A program made the position numbers and the translations under genes. A stretch of DNA of 64,000 bases, taken from positions 496,001-560,000 of the forward strand of contig NZ_JALIFO010000006.1 in NCBI RefSeq assembly GCF_022867805.1. The letters run 5' to 3'. The notes beneath the pieces were generated by a model. That model did no database searches, was not told the origin of the DNA, and saw only the letters and a list, made by a program, of their open reading frames with translations. Each line of letters opens with the position of its first letter. The first letter of the stretch is position 1. This document shows, piece by piece, positions 15,932 through 24,515 of this stretch. Source of the DNA: Cuneatibacter sp. NSJ-177. GTDB taxonomy: Bacteria > Bacillota > Clostridia > Lachnospirales > Lachnospiraceae.

Positions 15932-17317
15932 ATGGAAAAAAAGAATAGGAAGATGCTAACTGTTTTCCTTACAACGGCGCTTGCAGTGTCATCACTGGCT
16001 GGTTGCGGGAGTTCGGGTGGAGAAAAAACAGCAGCAGCGGGAACAACAGCAGCGCCAGGAACGGCGGCAGTGTCAGGAACGGCGGGGGGCTCTGCGGAGA
16101 ATACAAGCTGGGAAGGCGCATCAAAGGCGGCGGAGTTGAGCGGCAAAGTCACTTACATGCACTCAGGAGACGACTATGAGCGCGAAATGTATGCGAATGT
16201 ATTTAAATCTTATCAGAAATACGCTCCCAATGTGGAAATTGAACAGATGTACGTGCCCTCAGATTATTCGACAAAGCTGAAAACATTGGCGACGGCGGAT
16301 AACCTTCCGGATCTTTTCTGGGCAAGCGAGTCGACCGTGAAAGATTACAATGACGCTGGTATGCTCGCCAACATGAATGATATGCTGGCGGAGTATCCGC
16401 AGCTTACGGAAGATATCATCGACGGCGTTCTTGATTTCGGCAATATCGATGGAAACCAGGTCGCATTTCCGAAGGATTGGACCTCCTACGTTATGTATAT
16501 CAACCGGGATTTGTTCGCGGAGGCGGGCGTAGAGGTCCCGACAAACGACTGGACGGTGGAAGATTACAAAGAGATCGCAGCGAAGCTGACACAGAAACGG
16601 GACGACGGTACGGTGGATGTTTACGGTACGGCTGTCAACAACTACCGCGCAGATTGGATTAACTGGATGGGCAACTACGGTGCGGAGTGGTTCAAAGACG
16701 GAAAGTCGAACCTGTCTTCTCCGGAGGCGCTGGAGGGCTTAAAGGTTATGTCGGATGTCATTGAAGCAGGCTCTGCCCCTTCCCCTGGCTCCGTATCATC
16801 CACCGGGGACAGCGAAGATCGTCTTTTTATAATCGGAAAAGTTGCCATGTACCCTTCCGGACGCTGGGTTATTCCTTCCTTCCGTTCAGAATGTGATTTT
16901 GAATGGGAGGCATTGGAGATGCCGAAGGGAACTACACGTAGCTGTCCGTTCATCTGCAGCATGGTATGTATTTCTGATAAAAGTGAAAACAAGGACATCG
17001 CGGCAAACGTTTTGTCTTATCAGATGAGTGACGAGGGGCTGAAGCTCGTGATGGAATCCGCCCTTTCGCTTCCGGTATACTCTGATTTGATGAAAGATGA
17101 AAGCTTTGTGAATACGCCGCCTTCGGCAGACGCGTTTATCAATTCAGCGGAGTATCTTGGAAGTTCGTCACAGCTTGCAGTAAGCAAGACAGGGAAGTGG
17201 GCGGAATACAATTCGATGATAGTAGCCGCTCTTTCTGACGCCTTTGAAGGAAATACAACGATTGAAGAGGCGGTTTCGAAGATCGACGAGCAGGCAAACT
17301 CGACATTGTTCAATTAA
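15932..17317 (+). CDS. Sugar ABC transporter substrate-binding lipoprotein
   Basis: About 461 residues with a lipobox LAGC (residues about 22-25), a Ser/Gly/Ala/Thr linker and a family 1 solute-binding domain (TYMHSGDDYEREMYANVFKS, then DLFWASESTVKDYNDAGMLA). It binds an oligosaccharide or monosaccharide outside the cell for the two CUT1-type permeases that follow. The ATG at 15932 is preferred: AAAGGGG stands 8 bases upstream and the signal peptide then begins correctly at MEKKNRKMLTV. Confidence 0.93.
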   Translation: MEKKNRKMLTVFLTTALAVSSLAGCGSSGGEKTAAAGTTAAPGTAAVSGTAGGSAENTSWEGASKAAELSGKVTYMHSGDDYEREMYANVFKSYQKYAPNVEIEQMYVPSDYSTKLKTLATADNLPDLFWASESTVKDYNDAGMLANMNDMLAEYPQLTEDIIDGVLDFGNIDGNQVAFPKDWTSYVMYINRDLFAEAGVEVPTNDWTVEDYKEIAAKLTQKRDDGTVDVYGTAVNNYRADWINWMGNYGAEWFKDGKSNLSSPEALEGLKVMSDVIEAGSAPSPGSVSSTGDSEDRLFIIGKVAMYPSGRWVIPSFRSECDFEWEALEMPKGTTRSCPFICSMVCISDKSENKDIAANVLSYQMSDEGLKLVMESALSLPVYSDLMKDESFVNTPPSADAFINSAEYLGSSSQLAVSKTGKWAEYNSMIVAALSDAFEGNTTIEEAVSKIDEQANSTLFN

Positions 17318-17330
17318 ACGGTTGTTTCTT

Positions 17331-17362
17331 GAACGCATCCTGCTGTGATGCAGGATGCGTTC
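17331..17362 (+). promoter_or_regulatory. Intercistronic stem-loop between binding protein and permease genes
   Basis: Perfect 13-bp stem GAACGCATCCTGC / GCAGGATGCGTTC with a 6-base loop and no T-tract. In binding-protein-dependent operons such stems often protect the upstream message and let the binding protein be made in excess; that role is inferred. Confidence 0.65.
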
Positions 17363-17440
17363 CTCTGGTGCGCCTGGCGGCGAACCCTATCTCTAGTATA
17401 TCGAAGGGAATTGCCTGGGAGGATGAGGCGAGGAGAGAAT

Positions 17441-18361
17441 ATGAGTAAAGTGAGACTTTTGAACAAAAAAACTGGCGGTTTGACATTGAAGCAGAAAGAG
17501 GCGGCAACAGGCATAGGGTTTATTTTGCTGCCGTTGATCAGTTTGGCGGTCTTGATGTATTATCCGATTATTCGTTCGTTTTTTATTAGCTTTTTTGATT
17601 GGAATCTTCTTTCGGATCCGGTATTTAACGGAGGCGAAAACTACAAGACGCTGATGAAAGACGAAGTGTTTTTTCAGTCGTTGAAAAATACACTCCATTG
17701 GGTTGTGATGTATGTCCCCATGTCTGTTATCACATCGTTTTTACTGGCGCTTTTATTGGACCGGAAGCTCAAGGGATCGGGCTTTTTTCGAACGATGTAC
17801 TATTTACCGGTCGTATGTCCCATCGTGGTGGTGGCACTTCTTTTCGTCTGGATTTACAATACGGATTATGGTATTTTGAACTTTATTCTGAAAGAATTGT
17901 TTCACATAGATCCGATTGGCTGGCTGACCGATACAAGATATTCCCTGTTTGCGATTGCCGTCATGTCCGTATGGAAATGGGCGGGATATAACATGCTGAT
18001 CTTTCTTGCAGCGCTGCAGGGGATTGATGAGAGTTTATATGAAGCGGCGGCGCTCGATGGAGTGAAGCCAATGACGCTGCTGTTTAAGATCAAGATTCCG
18101 TTGGTAATGCCGTCCATTTACTTCGTGATGCTTACCGCGGTGATCGATGCCTTCCAGATGTTTACGGAAATCTTTATTATGACAAAGGGAGGTCCGGGAT
18201 ATTCCACATATACGGTTTCCTATTACCTCTGGTCGAACGCATTTGAGTATAATAAGATGGGCTACGCATGCGCGATGGCGGCGGTCATGTTTGTGATTAT
18301 TATGGTGGTCACCCTGGTACAGAATAAGCTTATGAATAAAAAGGTCCAGTATGACGCATAG
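17441..18361 (+). CDS. Sugar ABC transporter permease, first subunit (CUT1 MalF type)
   Basis: A 306-residue membrane protein starting MSKVRLLNKKTGG, with about six transmembrane segments and the cytoplasmic EAA loop EAAALDGVKPMTLLFKIKIPLVMP that contacts the ATPase. The start at 17441 follows GAGGAGAG; the longer frame overlaps the intercistronic stem and adds an unlikely R/W-rich front. No CUT1 ATPase gene is in the locus, so a shared MsmK/MsmX-like ATPase from elsewhere is expected. Confidence 0.94.
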   Translation: MSKVRLLNKKTGGLTLKQKEAATGIGFILLPLISLAVLMYYPIIRSFFISFFDWNLLSDPVFNGGENYKTLMKDEVFFQSLKNTLHWVVMYVPMSVITSFLLALLLDRKLKGSGFFRTMYYLPVVCPIVVVALLFVWIYNTDYGILNFILKELFHIDPIGWLTDTRYSLFAIAVMSVWKWAGYNMLIFLAALQGIDESLYEAAALDGVKPMTLLFKIKIPLVMPSIYFVMLTAVIDAFQMFTEIFIMTKGGPGYSTYTVSYYLWSNAFEYNKMGYACAMAAVMFVIIMVVTLVQNKLMNKKVQYDA

Positions 18362-18376
18362 AGGAGACCGGAAAAA

Positions 18377-19210
18377 ATGGTAAAAAAGAAAAGAAGCAAT
18401 TTTTTGGCCTATGTGGCAGTTATTCTTGTGGCGATCGTGGTTATCCTGCCGTTTGTGTGGATGGTGGTGTCAGCGTTCAAAAGCCAGAGGGAACTGTTTG
18501 CGTTCCCGCCGACATTTTTCCCAACTGAATGGAAATGGGAAAATTTTGTGGAAGCGGCATCCAGAGGGAGTATCAGCTTCCTACATATGTTTTTCAATAC
18601 GATGAAAATAGCCGTGCCTTCGACGGTGTTTAACATTATCTTTTCTTCTTTGGCAGGCTATGCGTTTGCACGCTTAAGATTTCCATTCAGAGAAAAAATT
18701 TTCATGGCGTTTCTGGCCGCTATGATGGTTCCTTTTGCTATTACGCTGATTCCTAGATTCCTGATGTTCAAGGATTTGGGCTTTTATGACACGTATGTAC
18801 CGTTGATCGTGCCGGTGATGTTTGGAACTCCGTTTTCGATCTTCCTGACAAGGCAGTTTTTCATGACGCTGCCGAAGGAGCTGGAAGAGGCGGCTATTGT
18901 CGATGGGTGCAGTCATGTACGTATTTGGGCCCAGATTTTTATGCCGTTGTGCAAGCCGATTATCGCTACATTGACGGTATTCCAATTTCAAAGTTCGTAC
19001 AATGATTTTATGGGACCGGTGATCTACATTGCATCCGATGCGAAGTTTACGATACAAATGGGCTTGTCTTCGTTCCGGAATTCGTTCACCTCAAGATACG
19101 ACTTAATTATGGCAGGTTCTATCCTTGCGTTGATTCCGGTTGTGATTATATTCATCTGTTGTCAGAAATATATTGTGCGCGGAATTGCCATGAGCGGCTT
19201 GAAAGGATAA
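18377..19210 (+). CDS. Sugar ABC transporter permease, second subunit (CUT1 MalG type)
   Basis: A 277-residue permease with a typical first membrane segment (FLAYVAVILVAIVVILPFVW), the MVVSAFKS region, and the EAA loop LEEAAIVDGCSHVRIWAQIFMPLCKP. The C terminus RGIAMSGLKG is the classic ending of this subunit. It lies 15 bases after the first permease in the same operon and together they form the channel for the sugar bound by the upstream lipoprotein. Confidence 0.95.
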   Translation: MVKKKRSNFLAYVAVILVAIVVILPFVWMVVSAFKSQRELFAFPPTFFPTEWKWENFVEAASRGSISFLHMFFNTMKIAVPSTVFNIIFSSLAGYAFARLRFPFREKIFMAFLAAMMVPFAITLIPRFLMFKDLGFYDTYVPLIVPVMFGTPFSIFLTRQFFMTLPKELEEAAIVDGCSHVRIWAQIFMPLCKPIIATLTVFQFQSSYNDFMGPVIYIASDAKFTIQMGLSSFRNSFTSRYDLIMAGSILALIPVVIIFICCQKYIVRGIAMSGLKG

Positions 19211-19224
19211 GAAGTTTAGAAAAG

Positions 19225-19261
19225 ATTCTGCCGGGACCGTTCGGGTACGGGAGAATTTTTT
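19225..19261 (+). terminator. Weak terminator-like hairpin after the sugar permeases
   Basis: ATTCT / AGAAT outer pairing around an imperfect GC-rich stem, ending in a T-tract. It may separate the importer from the downstream ABC-2 genes. Confidence 0.45.
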
Positions 19262-19283
19262 CTGTTATCACTGGAGAGATAAG

Positions 19284-20237
19284 ATGATTGAAGTAAATGG
19301 ACTTGTAAAAAAATATGGAAAGAAAACGGTTCTGAATCATGTGAGTTTCAAGGTGAACGAAGGAGAAATTCTCGGATTCCTCGGTCCAAATGGCGCAGGA
19401 AAATCCACGACAATGAATATTATTACTGGAAATATATCGGCGACGGAGGGGACGATTGCGATTGATGGAAATGAGATCCGGGAATCGCCGTTGGCTGCCA
19501 AAAAAAAGCTGGGTTATCTCCCGGAGCTGCCTCCGCTTTATCCGGATATGACGGTAAAAGAATATTTAAGCTTTGTCTATCGTCTGAAAAGGTGCGGGAT
19601 TACAAAGAAAGCGCATCTGGAAGAGGTGTGCAGCGCAGTTAAAATAACGGATGTATACAACAGAGCCATTAAAAATCTGTCGAAAGGCTACAAACAACGG
19701 ATCGGAATTGCGCAGACGCTCATTGGGGCGCCGAAAGTATTGGTTTTAGATGAACCGACAGTTGGACTTGATCCGAAGCAGATAATTGAGATCAGAAATT
19801 TGATTCGACAGCTGGGAAAAGACCGCACGGTTATTTTGTCCTCGCATATTTTATCGGAAATACAGGCAGTCTGCGATCGGGTGGTTCTCATTAACGATGG
19901 AAAAATTATCGCGGACGATACCACGGAAAGCCTTTCGAACAGGCTGGAAGGCAATTGTCTGAAAATCCGGGCAGAGGGAAAGGCAAAAGAAATTGAGACT
20001 GCCCTGAGAAATCTGAATGGAGTTAGGAGCGTACAGCGCCTTGGCTGCAAAGAGGAAGGCTGCTGTGAATTTGAAATACGGGGGAGGGAACAGACGGATA
20101 TCCGGAGAACCGTCGCCGGTTATTTTAAGAACAGCCCTTGGCTTTTGCTGGAACTTTCCGTCGCCGGCTTATCACTGGAAAACATTTTCTTGAAATTGAC
20201 TGGGGAAAGGATAGAAAACGGGGAGGATGAACTTTAA
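19284..20237 (+). CDS. ABC-2 type transporter ATP-binding protein, GldA-like
   Basis: A 317-residue ATPase with Walker A GPNGAGKST, signature LSKGYKQR, Walker B VLVLDEPTVGLD and H-loop SSHILSE. The YLPELPPLYPDMTVKEYL segment and a C-terminal domain of about 100 residues are typical of the GldA/CcmA exporter class, not of sugar importers. Its stop TAA overlaps the next start (TAATG), so it is coupled to the fused permease. Export or lipoprotein-handling roles are known for the Gld system in gliding Bacteroidota; in clostridia the substrate is unknown. Confidence 0.93.
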   Translation: MIEVNGLVKKYGKKTVLNHVSFKVNEGEILGFLGPNGAGKSTTMNIITGNISATEGTIAIDGNEIRESPLAAKKKLGYLPELPPLYPDMTVKEYLSFVYRLKRCGITKKAHLEEVCSAVKITDVYNRAIKNLSKGYKQRIGIAQTLIGAPKVLVLDEPTVGLDPKQIIEIRNLIRQLGKDRTVILSSHILSEIQAVCDRVVLINDGKIIADDTTESLSNRLEGNCLKIRAEGKAKEIETALRNLNGVRSVQRLGCKEEGCCEFEIRGREQTDIRRTVAGYFKNSPWLLLELSVAGLSLENIFLKLTGERIENGEDEL

Positions 20238-22321
20238 TGACGGCGATTTTTTTGAGAGAATTACATTCTTACTTTATTTCTCCGGTGGGTTATGTTTATT
20301 TGGCTGCTTTTTACGCTTTGGCTGGTTATCGGTATGCGGTTTTAATATTGGGAGGCCAAGCGGATATGAGCGCGGAATTTGCTTTTTTATTTACCATGAT
20401 TCTGTTGCTGACGCCGATTTTGACGATGCGCCTTATCAGTGAAGAACGAAAGCAAAAAACAGAACAGCTTTTATTTTCTGCACCGATTACTCTGGGAGGT
20501 ATTGTCGCAGGAAAATATCTGGCTGCGGTTGCCGTTTATGTGGCGGGTGTTGCGGTGACCGTATTTCAAGCGCTTTTGCTTGCCCCCCACGCGGAGTTTA
20601 ATTGGATGATTTTTTGGGGGAATTTTTTAGGAATTCTTTTGACTGGTATGGCGAGCATTGCGCTTTGTATGTTTATCTCTGCTCAAACGGAAAATCAGAT
20701 CATCGCAGCGATCGGCGGACTTGCATCGATGGTTATGGTGCTTTCCTTAAATTCGCTTGCCGGCCTGATCGCTTTTGAGCCTGTACAAAATGCGCTGTAC
20801 AGCGTATCCTTTTATACCCGCTACCATAATGTCACAATGGGGATTTTTAAGCTTTCGGATTTGTTTTTCTTTGTCAGCTTTGCAGCGGTATTCTTTTTAC
20901 TTACGACACGTTCGCTAAAAAAAAGGAAGGGGGCGCTTGCTACATCCATTACGATTTTAAGCATTGCGCTTATTGTCGTAATGAATATTACTGTTGGCAG
21001 ACTAAGCGACCGGTTTGATCTATCGGTGGATTTGACGGCGGACAAACGCTATGCGATATCCGAAGATACCATACGTTATCTGGAAAATTTGGATGAAACG
21101 GTTAAAATCACGGTTCTTGTGGATGAAGAATCGATGGCCTCCGGGAGCTATTATATTGTGCAGGCGTATCAGAATCTTTTGCAATATCAGAGGAATTCGC
21201 AGCACATTGATTTGCAATTTGTGGATCTGATAGACAACCCTACGTTTGCCTCAAAATATGAGGGCTTGAATTTACACTCCTATGATATTGTGGTGGAACA
21301 GGGAGAAAGGATTGAAATTCTTTCGTTTGCAGAGCTGTATGGATATAATCAAAGTGGTTCGCAGATTGTATCTTCAAAAGTCGAGCAGATGGTGACGAAT
21401 GCAATTGTAAGCGTCACATCAAAAGATAAAGCGGTTGTATCCGTATTGACCGGATATGGCACTGTTAAGCCGGTAGAACTAGTAGAGCTTCTGGAATCCA
21501 ATCGGTATGAGACAAGGGAATCTTCTCTTTTGACAGATAAAATGGACCCGGATGCGTCGGCGGCCATTCTATTCGCACCGCAGTCGGATCTGGAAGAAAC
21601 AAGCTTAAATAAACTGGAGAAATGGCTGGATCATGATGGAAGACAGGGAAAGAGCCTTTATATATTTCTAGATCCTTCCATTCCCAATATGCCGAATTTC
21701 GAAGCGTTTCTGGAGGAATGGGGAATTTCTCTTGGGGAGGGATACGTGTTTGAATCCAACGGCAGCCTTTATTATGACAAAATTTATTATCCGGTCGCAC
21801 AGTACGCGGATATGGAGTATGCTTCCGGCATGACAAGCAGCGACCTGACGATTATGGCGCTTTGCCGCCCGCTGGATCTTTTGTTTGAAGAAAAGGAGAA
21901 CTATAAAACGTCTGTACTTTTAAACTTTTCGCCGGCATCGGGGAGCGCAAAGCCTGGGCAAACCAGTATTCATCAGGAAGACGTAACGGGAAATGTCAAG
22001 GGAATGGTGATGTCAAGCCATAGCTTGTATGGCGCGGAAGTGACCAGTTCTCATATTGTCGTCTCCGGATCGGCTCTTGCTTTCAGCGGAAGCCTGGTAT
22101 CCGGCAGCACATTTGCAAATGCAGATTATATCTTAGGCGTATTCAAAAAACTTACGGGAAACTCAGATCATTTGAGTCTTGTACCGAAAGATTTGTCTGT
22201 ACCGACGCATACGATAACCAGCGCAGGGGCGAGCGCCTATACATGGTTTTTTATGATTATCCTGCCGCTGCTTGCGTTGGCAGGCGCGGCGGCGGTGTGG
22301 CTTTATAGACGACATCGGTGA
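20237..22321 (+). CDS. GldF-GldG-like fusion: ABC-2 permease with auxiliary extracytoplasmic domain
   Basis: A 694-residue protein. Residues 1-230 are a six-segment ABC-2 permease (RELHSYFISPVGYVYLAAFY, then TPILTMRLISEERKQKTEQL). After a seventh segment near 235-255 comes an extracytoplasmic GldG/ABC_transp_aux domain (SVDLTADKRYAISEDTIRYL, about 270-400) and a final membrane helix at 670-690 (WFFMIILPLLALAGAAAVWL). In Flavobacterium GldF and GldG are separate; here one gene carries both. It works with the ATPase immediately upstream and probably with the DUF4340 protein downstream. Confidence 0.88.
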   Translation: MTAIFLRELHSYFISPVGYVYLAAFYALAGYRYAVLILGGQADMSAEFAFLFTMILLLTPILTMRLISEERKQKTEQLLFSAPITLGGIVAGKYLAAVAVYVAGVAVTVFQALLLAPHAEFNWMIFWGNFLGILLTGMASIALCMFISAQTENQIIAAIGGLASMVMVLSLNSLAGLIAFEPVQNALYSVSFYTRYHNVTMGIFKLSDLFFFVSFAAVFFLLTTRSLKKRKGALATSITILSIALIVVMNITVGRLSDRFDLSVDLTADKRYAISEDTIRYLENLDETVKITVLVDEESMASGSYYIVQAYQNLLQYQRNSQHIDLQFVDLIDNPTFASKYEGLNLHSYDIVVEQGERIEILSFAELYGYNQSGSQIVSSKVEQMVTNAIVSVTSKDKAVVSVLTGYGTVKPVELVELLESNRYETRESSLLTDKMDPDASAAILFAPQSDLEETSLNKLEKWLDHDGRQGKSLYIFLDPSIPNMPNFEAFLEEWGISLGEGYVFESNGSLYYDKIYYPVAQYADMEYASGMTSSDLTIMALCRPLDLLFEEKENYKTSVLLNFSPASGSAKPGQTSIHQEDVTGNVKGMVMSSHSLYGAEVTSSHIVVSGSALAFSGSLVSGSTFANADYILGVFKKLTGNSDHLSLVPKDLSVPTHTITSAGASAYTWFFMIILPLLALAGAAAVWLYRRHR

Positions 22322-22340
22322 GCGAGGAGAGAAAACGGAT

Positions 22341-23768
22341 ATGAAGAAGCAATGGCTGGCGCTTGGAGTGATTTGCCTTTTCCTTTGCCTGTTTTCCGGA
22401 GCGCTTTTTCTCATCCCGGAGTCCGAGAGGGATGAAAAGGAGCCGCCGGATGATCTAAGGCTGGTAGCTGAAACTCAAACAATCCTTTCCGTAAATGTGA
22501 AAAATGCGCAGGGTGGGTATGCGGCGGCGTGGGAAGACGGGAAAGTGAAAATAGAAGGACTCGAAGAAATTCCGATAAAAGATAAGGCAATCCGGGAAGT
22601 GACGGAAAAAACCGCGTTTATTCAGGCAGAAAAAGAGATTCCAAATGGTGAAGGAAGGCTTTCGGATTTTGGACTGGAGTTTCCGGAGGCGGAAGTGGAA
22701 TTTGTGTTTGAGGAAGCCGGTGAGGAAACATTGCTGATCGGACATAAGGTTCCGGATACGAACGCAGAAAGCCGGTATATCCTCTGGAAGGAGAAGGTAT
22801 ACGTCGCAACAGAAGCAGCGCTTTCCCCCTTCTTTTTCGGCCGGAATGATTTTGTTTCTGATGAGGTAAGCCCGGCATATCAGGATTCCCAGGCTTCCAT
22901 TCTGGTCCAAAAGATATCGCTGACGAGAACGGAAGGAGAAACAATCGTGATAGAACTGGCGGATAGTTCTAAAATAGCAGGCTACTTGGTGAATTCTTAT
23001 CAGCTTACTTCTCCGTTGGAATATCCGGCCAGAGACGATCTTTCTGAAAATTTCCTCCCTTCGCTGTTTGATATCACCGCATGGAAGGCGGTGGAACTCT
23101 ATCCAGGTGAAAAAGAACTGGAGGAATACGGGCTGCGGACGCCATACGTGAAAGCAGAGGTCACCTATCTCGTTTCAGGCTCGGAAAATAAAAATGCGGA
23201 GAGGACGTTTACGCTTTCGGCCTCTAAGCCAGATGAAAACGGCTTGGTATATATCACAAGGGACAGTATTCCGGTTATCTATCAATGTACGTCCGCAGAG
23301 CTTGAATGGCTGGATGCCGACGAAAAAAAATTGCTCAGCGGTGCAATCCTGTCACCGGCAATTCGTTCGCTGTCAAAGCTGACAGTGAAGGCGGCTGAAA
23401 ATACCTACGAGATTATCCTGAATCATATGGGAGAAGAAAACGAGGAAGTTTTTTGCAATGGAAAGAAGGTGGATTCGGACAGTATCCGCAACCTATATTA
23501 TATGATGATCAGCCAAACGGCGGACGAGATATTATTTTCCGATTTGCCCGATACGGACAGAATGAAAAAAAGAGCGGAAATTATTTATACCTACGTGCAG
23601 GGAACTGCAAGCGACCATGTAATATATTATGAAGAATCCACAAGGAGGCTTTACGCGGCTCTAAACGGAGAGGAAAGAGGCTACCGGCTTTCTTCCTCCG
23701 GTCTGGAGAAAATCCTTTTTAATCTGGAAAAGCTGTCAGCCGGGGAAAAAATCGAAGCCAGATATTAA
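22341..23768 (+). CDS. DUF4340-like membrane-anchored protein
   Basis: A 475-residue protein with one N-terminal helix (WLALGVICLFLCLFSGALF) and a large extracytoplasmic part. Acidic repeats such as RLSDFGLEFPEAEVEFVF and LEEYGLRTPYVKAEVTYL have the L-x-x-F/Y-GL-x-x-P form of DUF4340 domains, which usually follow GldG-type proteins. The ATG at 22341 matches the signal-anchor; the longer frame begins inside the permease gene. Function unknown, presumed accessory to the GldA/GldFG system. Its stop overlaps the convergent YesL-like stop (shared TTAA). Confidence 0.82.
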   Translation: MKKQWLALGVICLFLCLFSGALFLIPESERDEKEPPDDLRLVAETQTILSVNVKNAQGGYAAAWEDGKVKIEGLEEIPIKDKAIREVTEKTAFIQAEKEIPNGEGRLSDFGLEFPEAEVEFVFEEAGEETLLIGHKVPDTNAESRYILWKEKVYVATEAALSPFFFGRNDFVSDEVSPAYQDSQASILVQKISLTRTEGETIVIELADSSKIAGYLVNSYQLTSPLEYPARDDLSENFLPSLFDITAWKAVELYPGEKELEEYGLRTPYVKAEVTYLVSGSENKNAERTFTLSASKPDENGLVYITRDSIPVIYQCTSAELEWLDADEKKLLSGAILSPAIRSLSKLTVKAAENTYEIILNHMGEENEEVFCNGKKVDSDSIRNLYYMMISQTADEILFSDLPDTDRMKKRAEIIYTYVQGTASDHVIYYEESTRRLYAALNGEERGYRLSSSGLEKILFNLEKLSAGEKIEARY

Positions 23769-24415
23769 GTTTCGGCGTCCGCGGAGGTTTCTTTTTCGGC
23801 CGTAGCTTTTGCATCGAGGGCTTTTTTAAACGCAGGCTCTAAGAGCCGTTCGGAAGAGGCGGCAAAGCAGGCGGGCAGCAGAAAGCCGGACACCGGGATA
23901 AGAAAAAATGCGACCGCGCAGATGAAAAATATGATGATTAAAAGCAATGTGAAGCCTGGGCGCGTAACCGCAAGGGCCACTGAGTTTTTCAAGACGTCTT
24001 TGGTCGTCATGTAAAACCTGGATAAAACAGGGAAGGCATAGGTTGCAATGATGAAAAGGAGGAGAAGATCCAAGATAGCGATGGCAAAATAGAAGTAAGC
24101 GAGCAGATTGCCCTTTGGAAGGCTATTTGCGAAGAGGTAACATACCACTCCGAAAACAGCGGCGGGAATACATAAGAGCGTCAAAAAAATGCCTTGCTTT
24201 AAATTCACGCGAAAGGATTTCCAAAATGTGGAGAATACATATCCCTCGTTTTGGCAAATCACTTTATGTGTCGTATGATAAAGCGCGCAGGACGAAGCGC
24301 CGATGGTTATTACAGGAAGGCTGAACGCTAGCCATAAAAGACTGACGAATAGCATATCGCAAAACTTGTTTAAAAGTTTAAATATCGGCCCTTCAAGACT
24401 AAAAATCTGATTCAT
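23765..24415 (-). CDS. YesL-like (DUF624) membrane protein
   Basis: A 216-residue protein with about five hydrophobic segments starting MNQIFSLEGPIFKLLNKFCD and the LWLAFSLPVITIGASSCALY phrase typical of DUF624/YesL. Members are usually found beside CUT1 sugar transporters and polysaccharide enzymes; their role is not established. It is convergent with the DUF4340 gene and divergent from the GH127 gene, with an inverted repeat between them. Confidence 0.88.
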   Translation of the reverse strand: MNQIFSLEGPIFKLLNKFCDMLFVSLLWLAFSLPVITIGASSCALYHTTHKVICQNEGYVFSTFWKSFRVNLKQGIFLTLLCIPAAVFGVVCYLFANSLPKGNLLAYFYFAIAILDLLLLFIIATYAFPVLSRFYMTTKDVLKNSVALAVTRPGFTLLLIIIFFICAVAFFLIPVSGFLLPACFAASSERLLEPAFKKALDAKATAEKETSADAET

Positions 24416-24430
24416 ATGAGATTCCCCCTT

Positions 24431-24465
24431 CAGTTGTATGACTTTATTTTACTATAATACAACTG
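24431..24465. promoter_or_regulatory. Inverted repeat in the YesL/GH127 divergent promoter region
   Basis: Perfect 9-base arms CAGTTGTAT and ATACAACTG separated by 17 bases; TATAAT at 24453-24458 on the plus strand lies inside. The layout suggests a dimeric regulator binding across the promoter. Confidence 0.55.
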
Positions 24466-24515
24466 GCGTTCCGTGTCAAGTATGAGGGGAAATGGCATAG
24501 AAAGAGAGGAAAATA

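Noticed and set aside
19284-20237. The ATPase as the missing energiser of the sugar importer
   Set aside because: Its sequence and its fused ABC-2 partner belong to the Gld/CcmA exporter class, not to MalK-like CUT1 ATPases.
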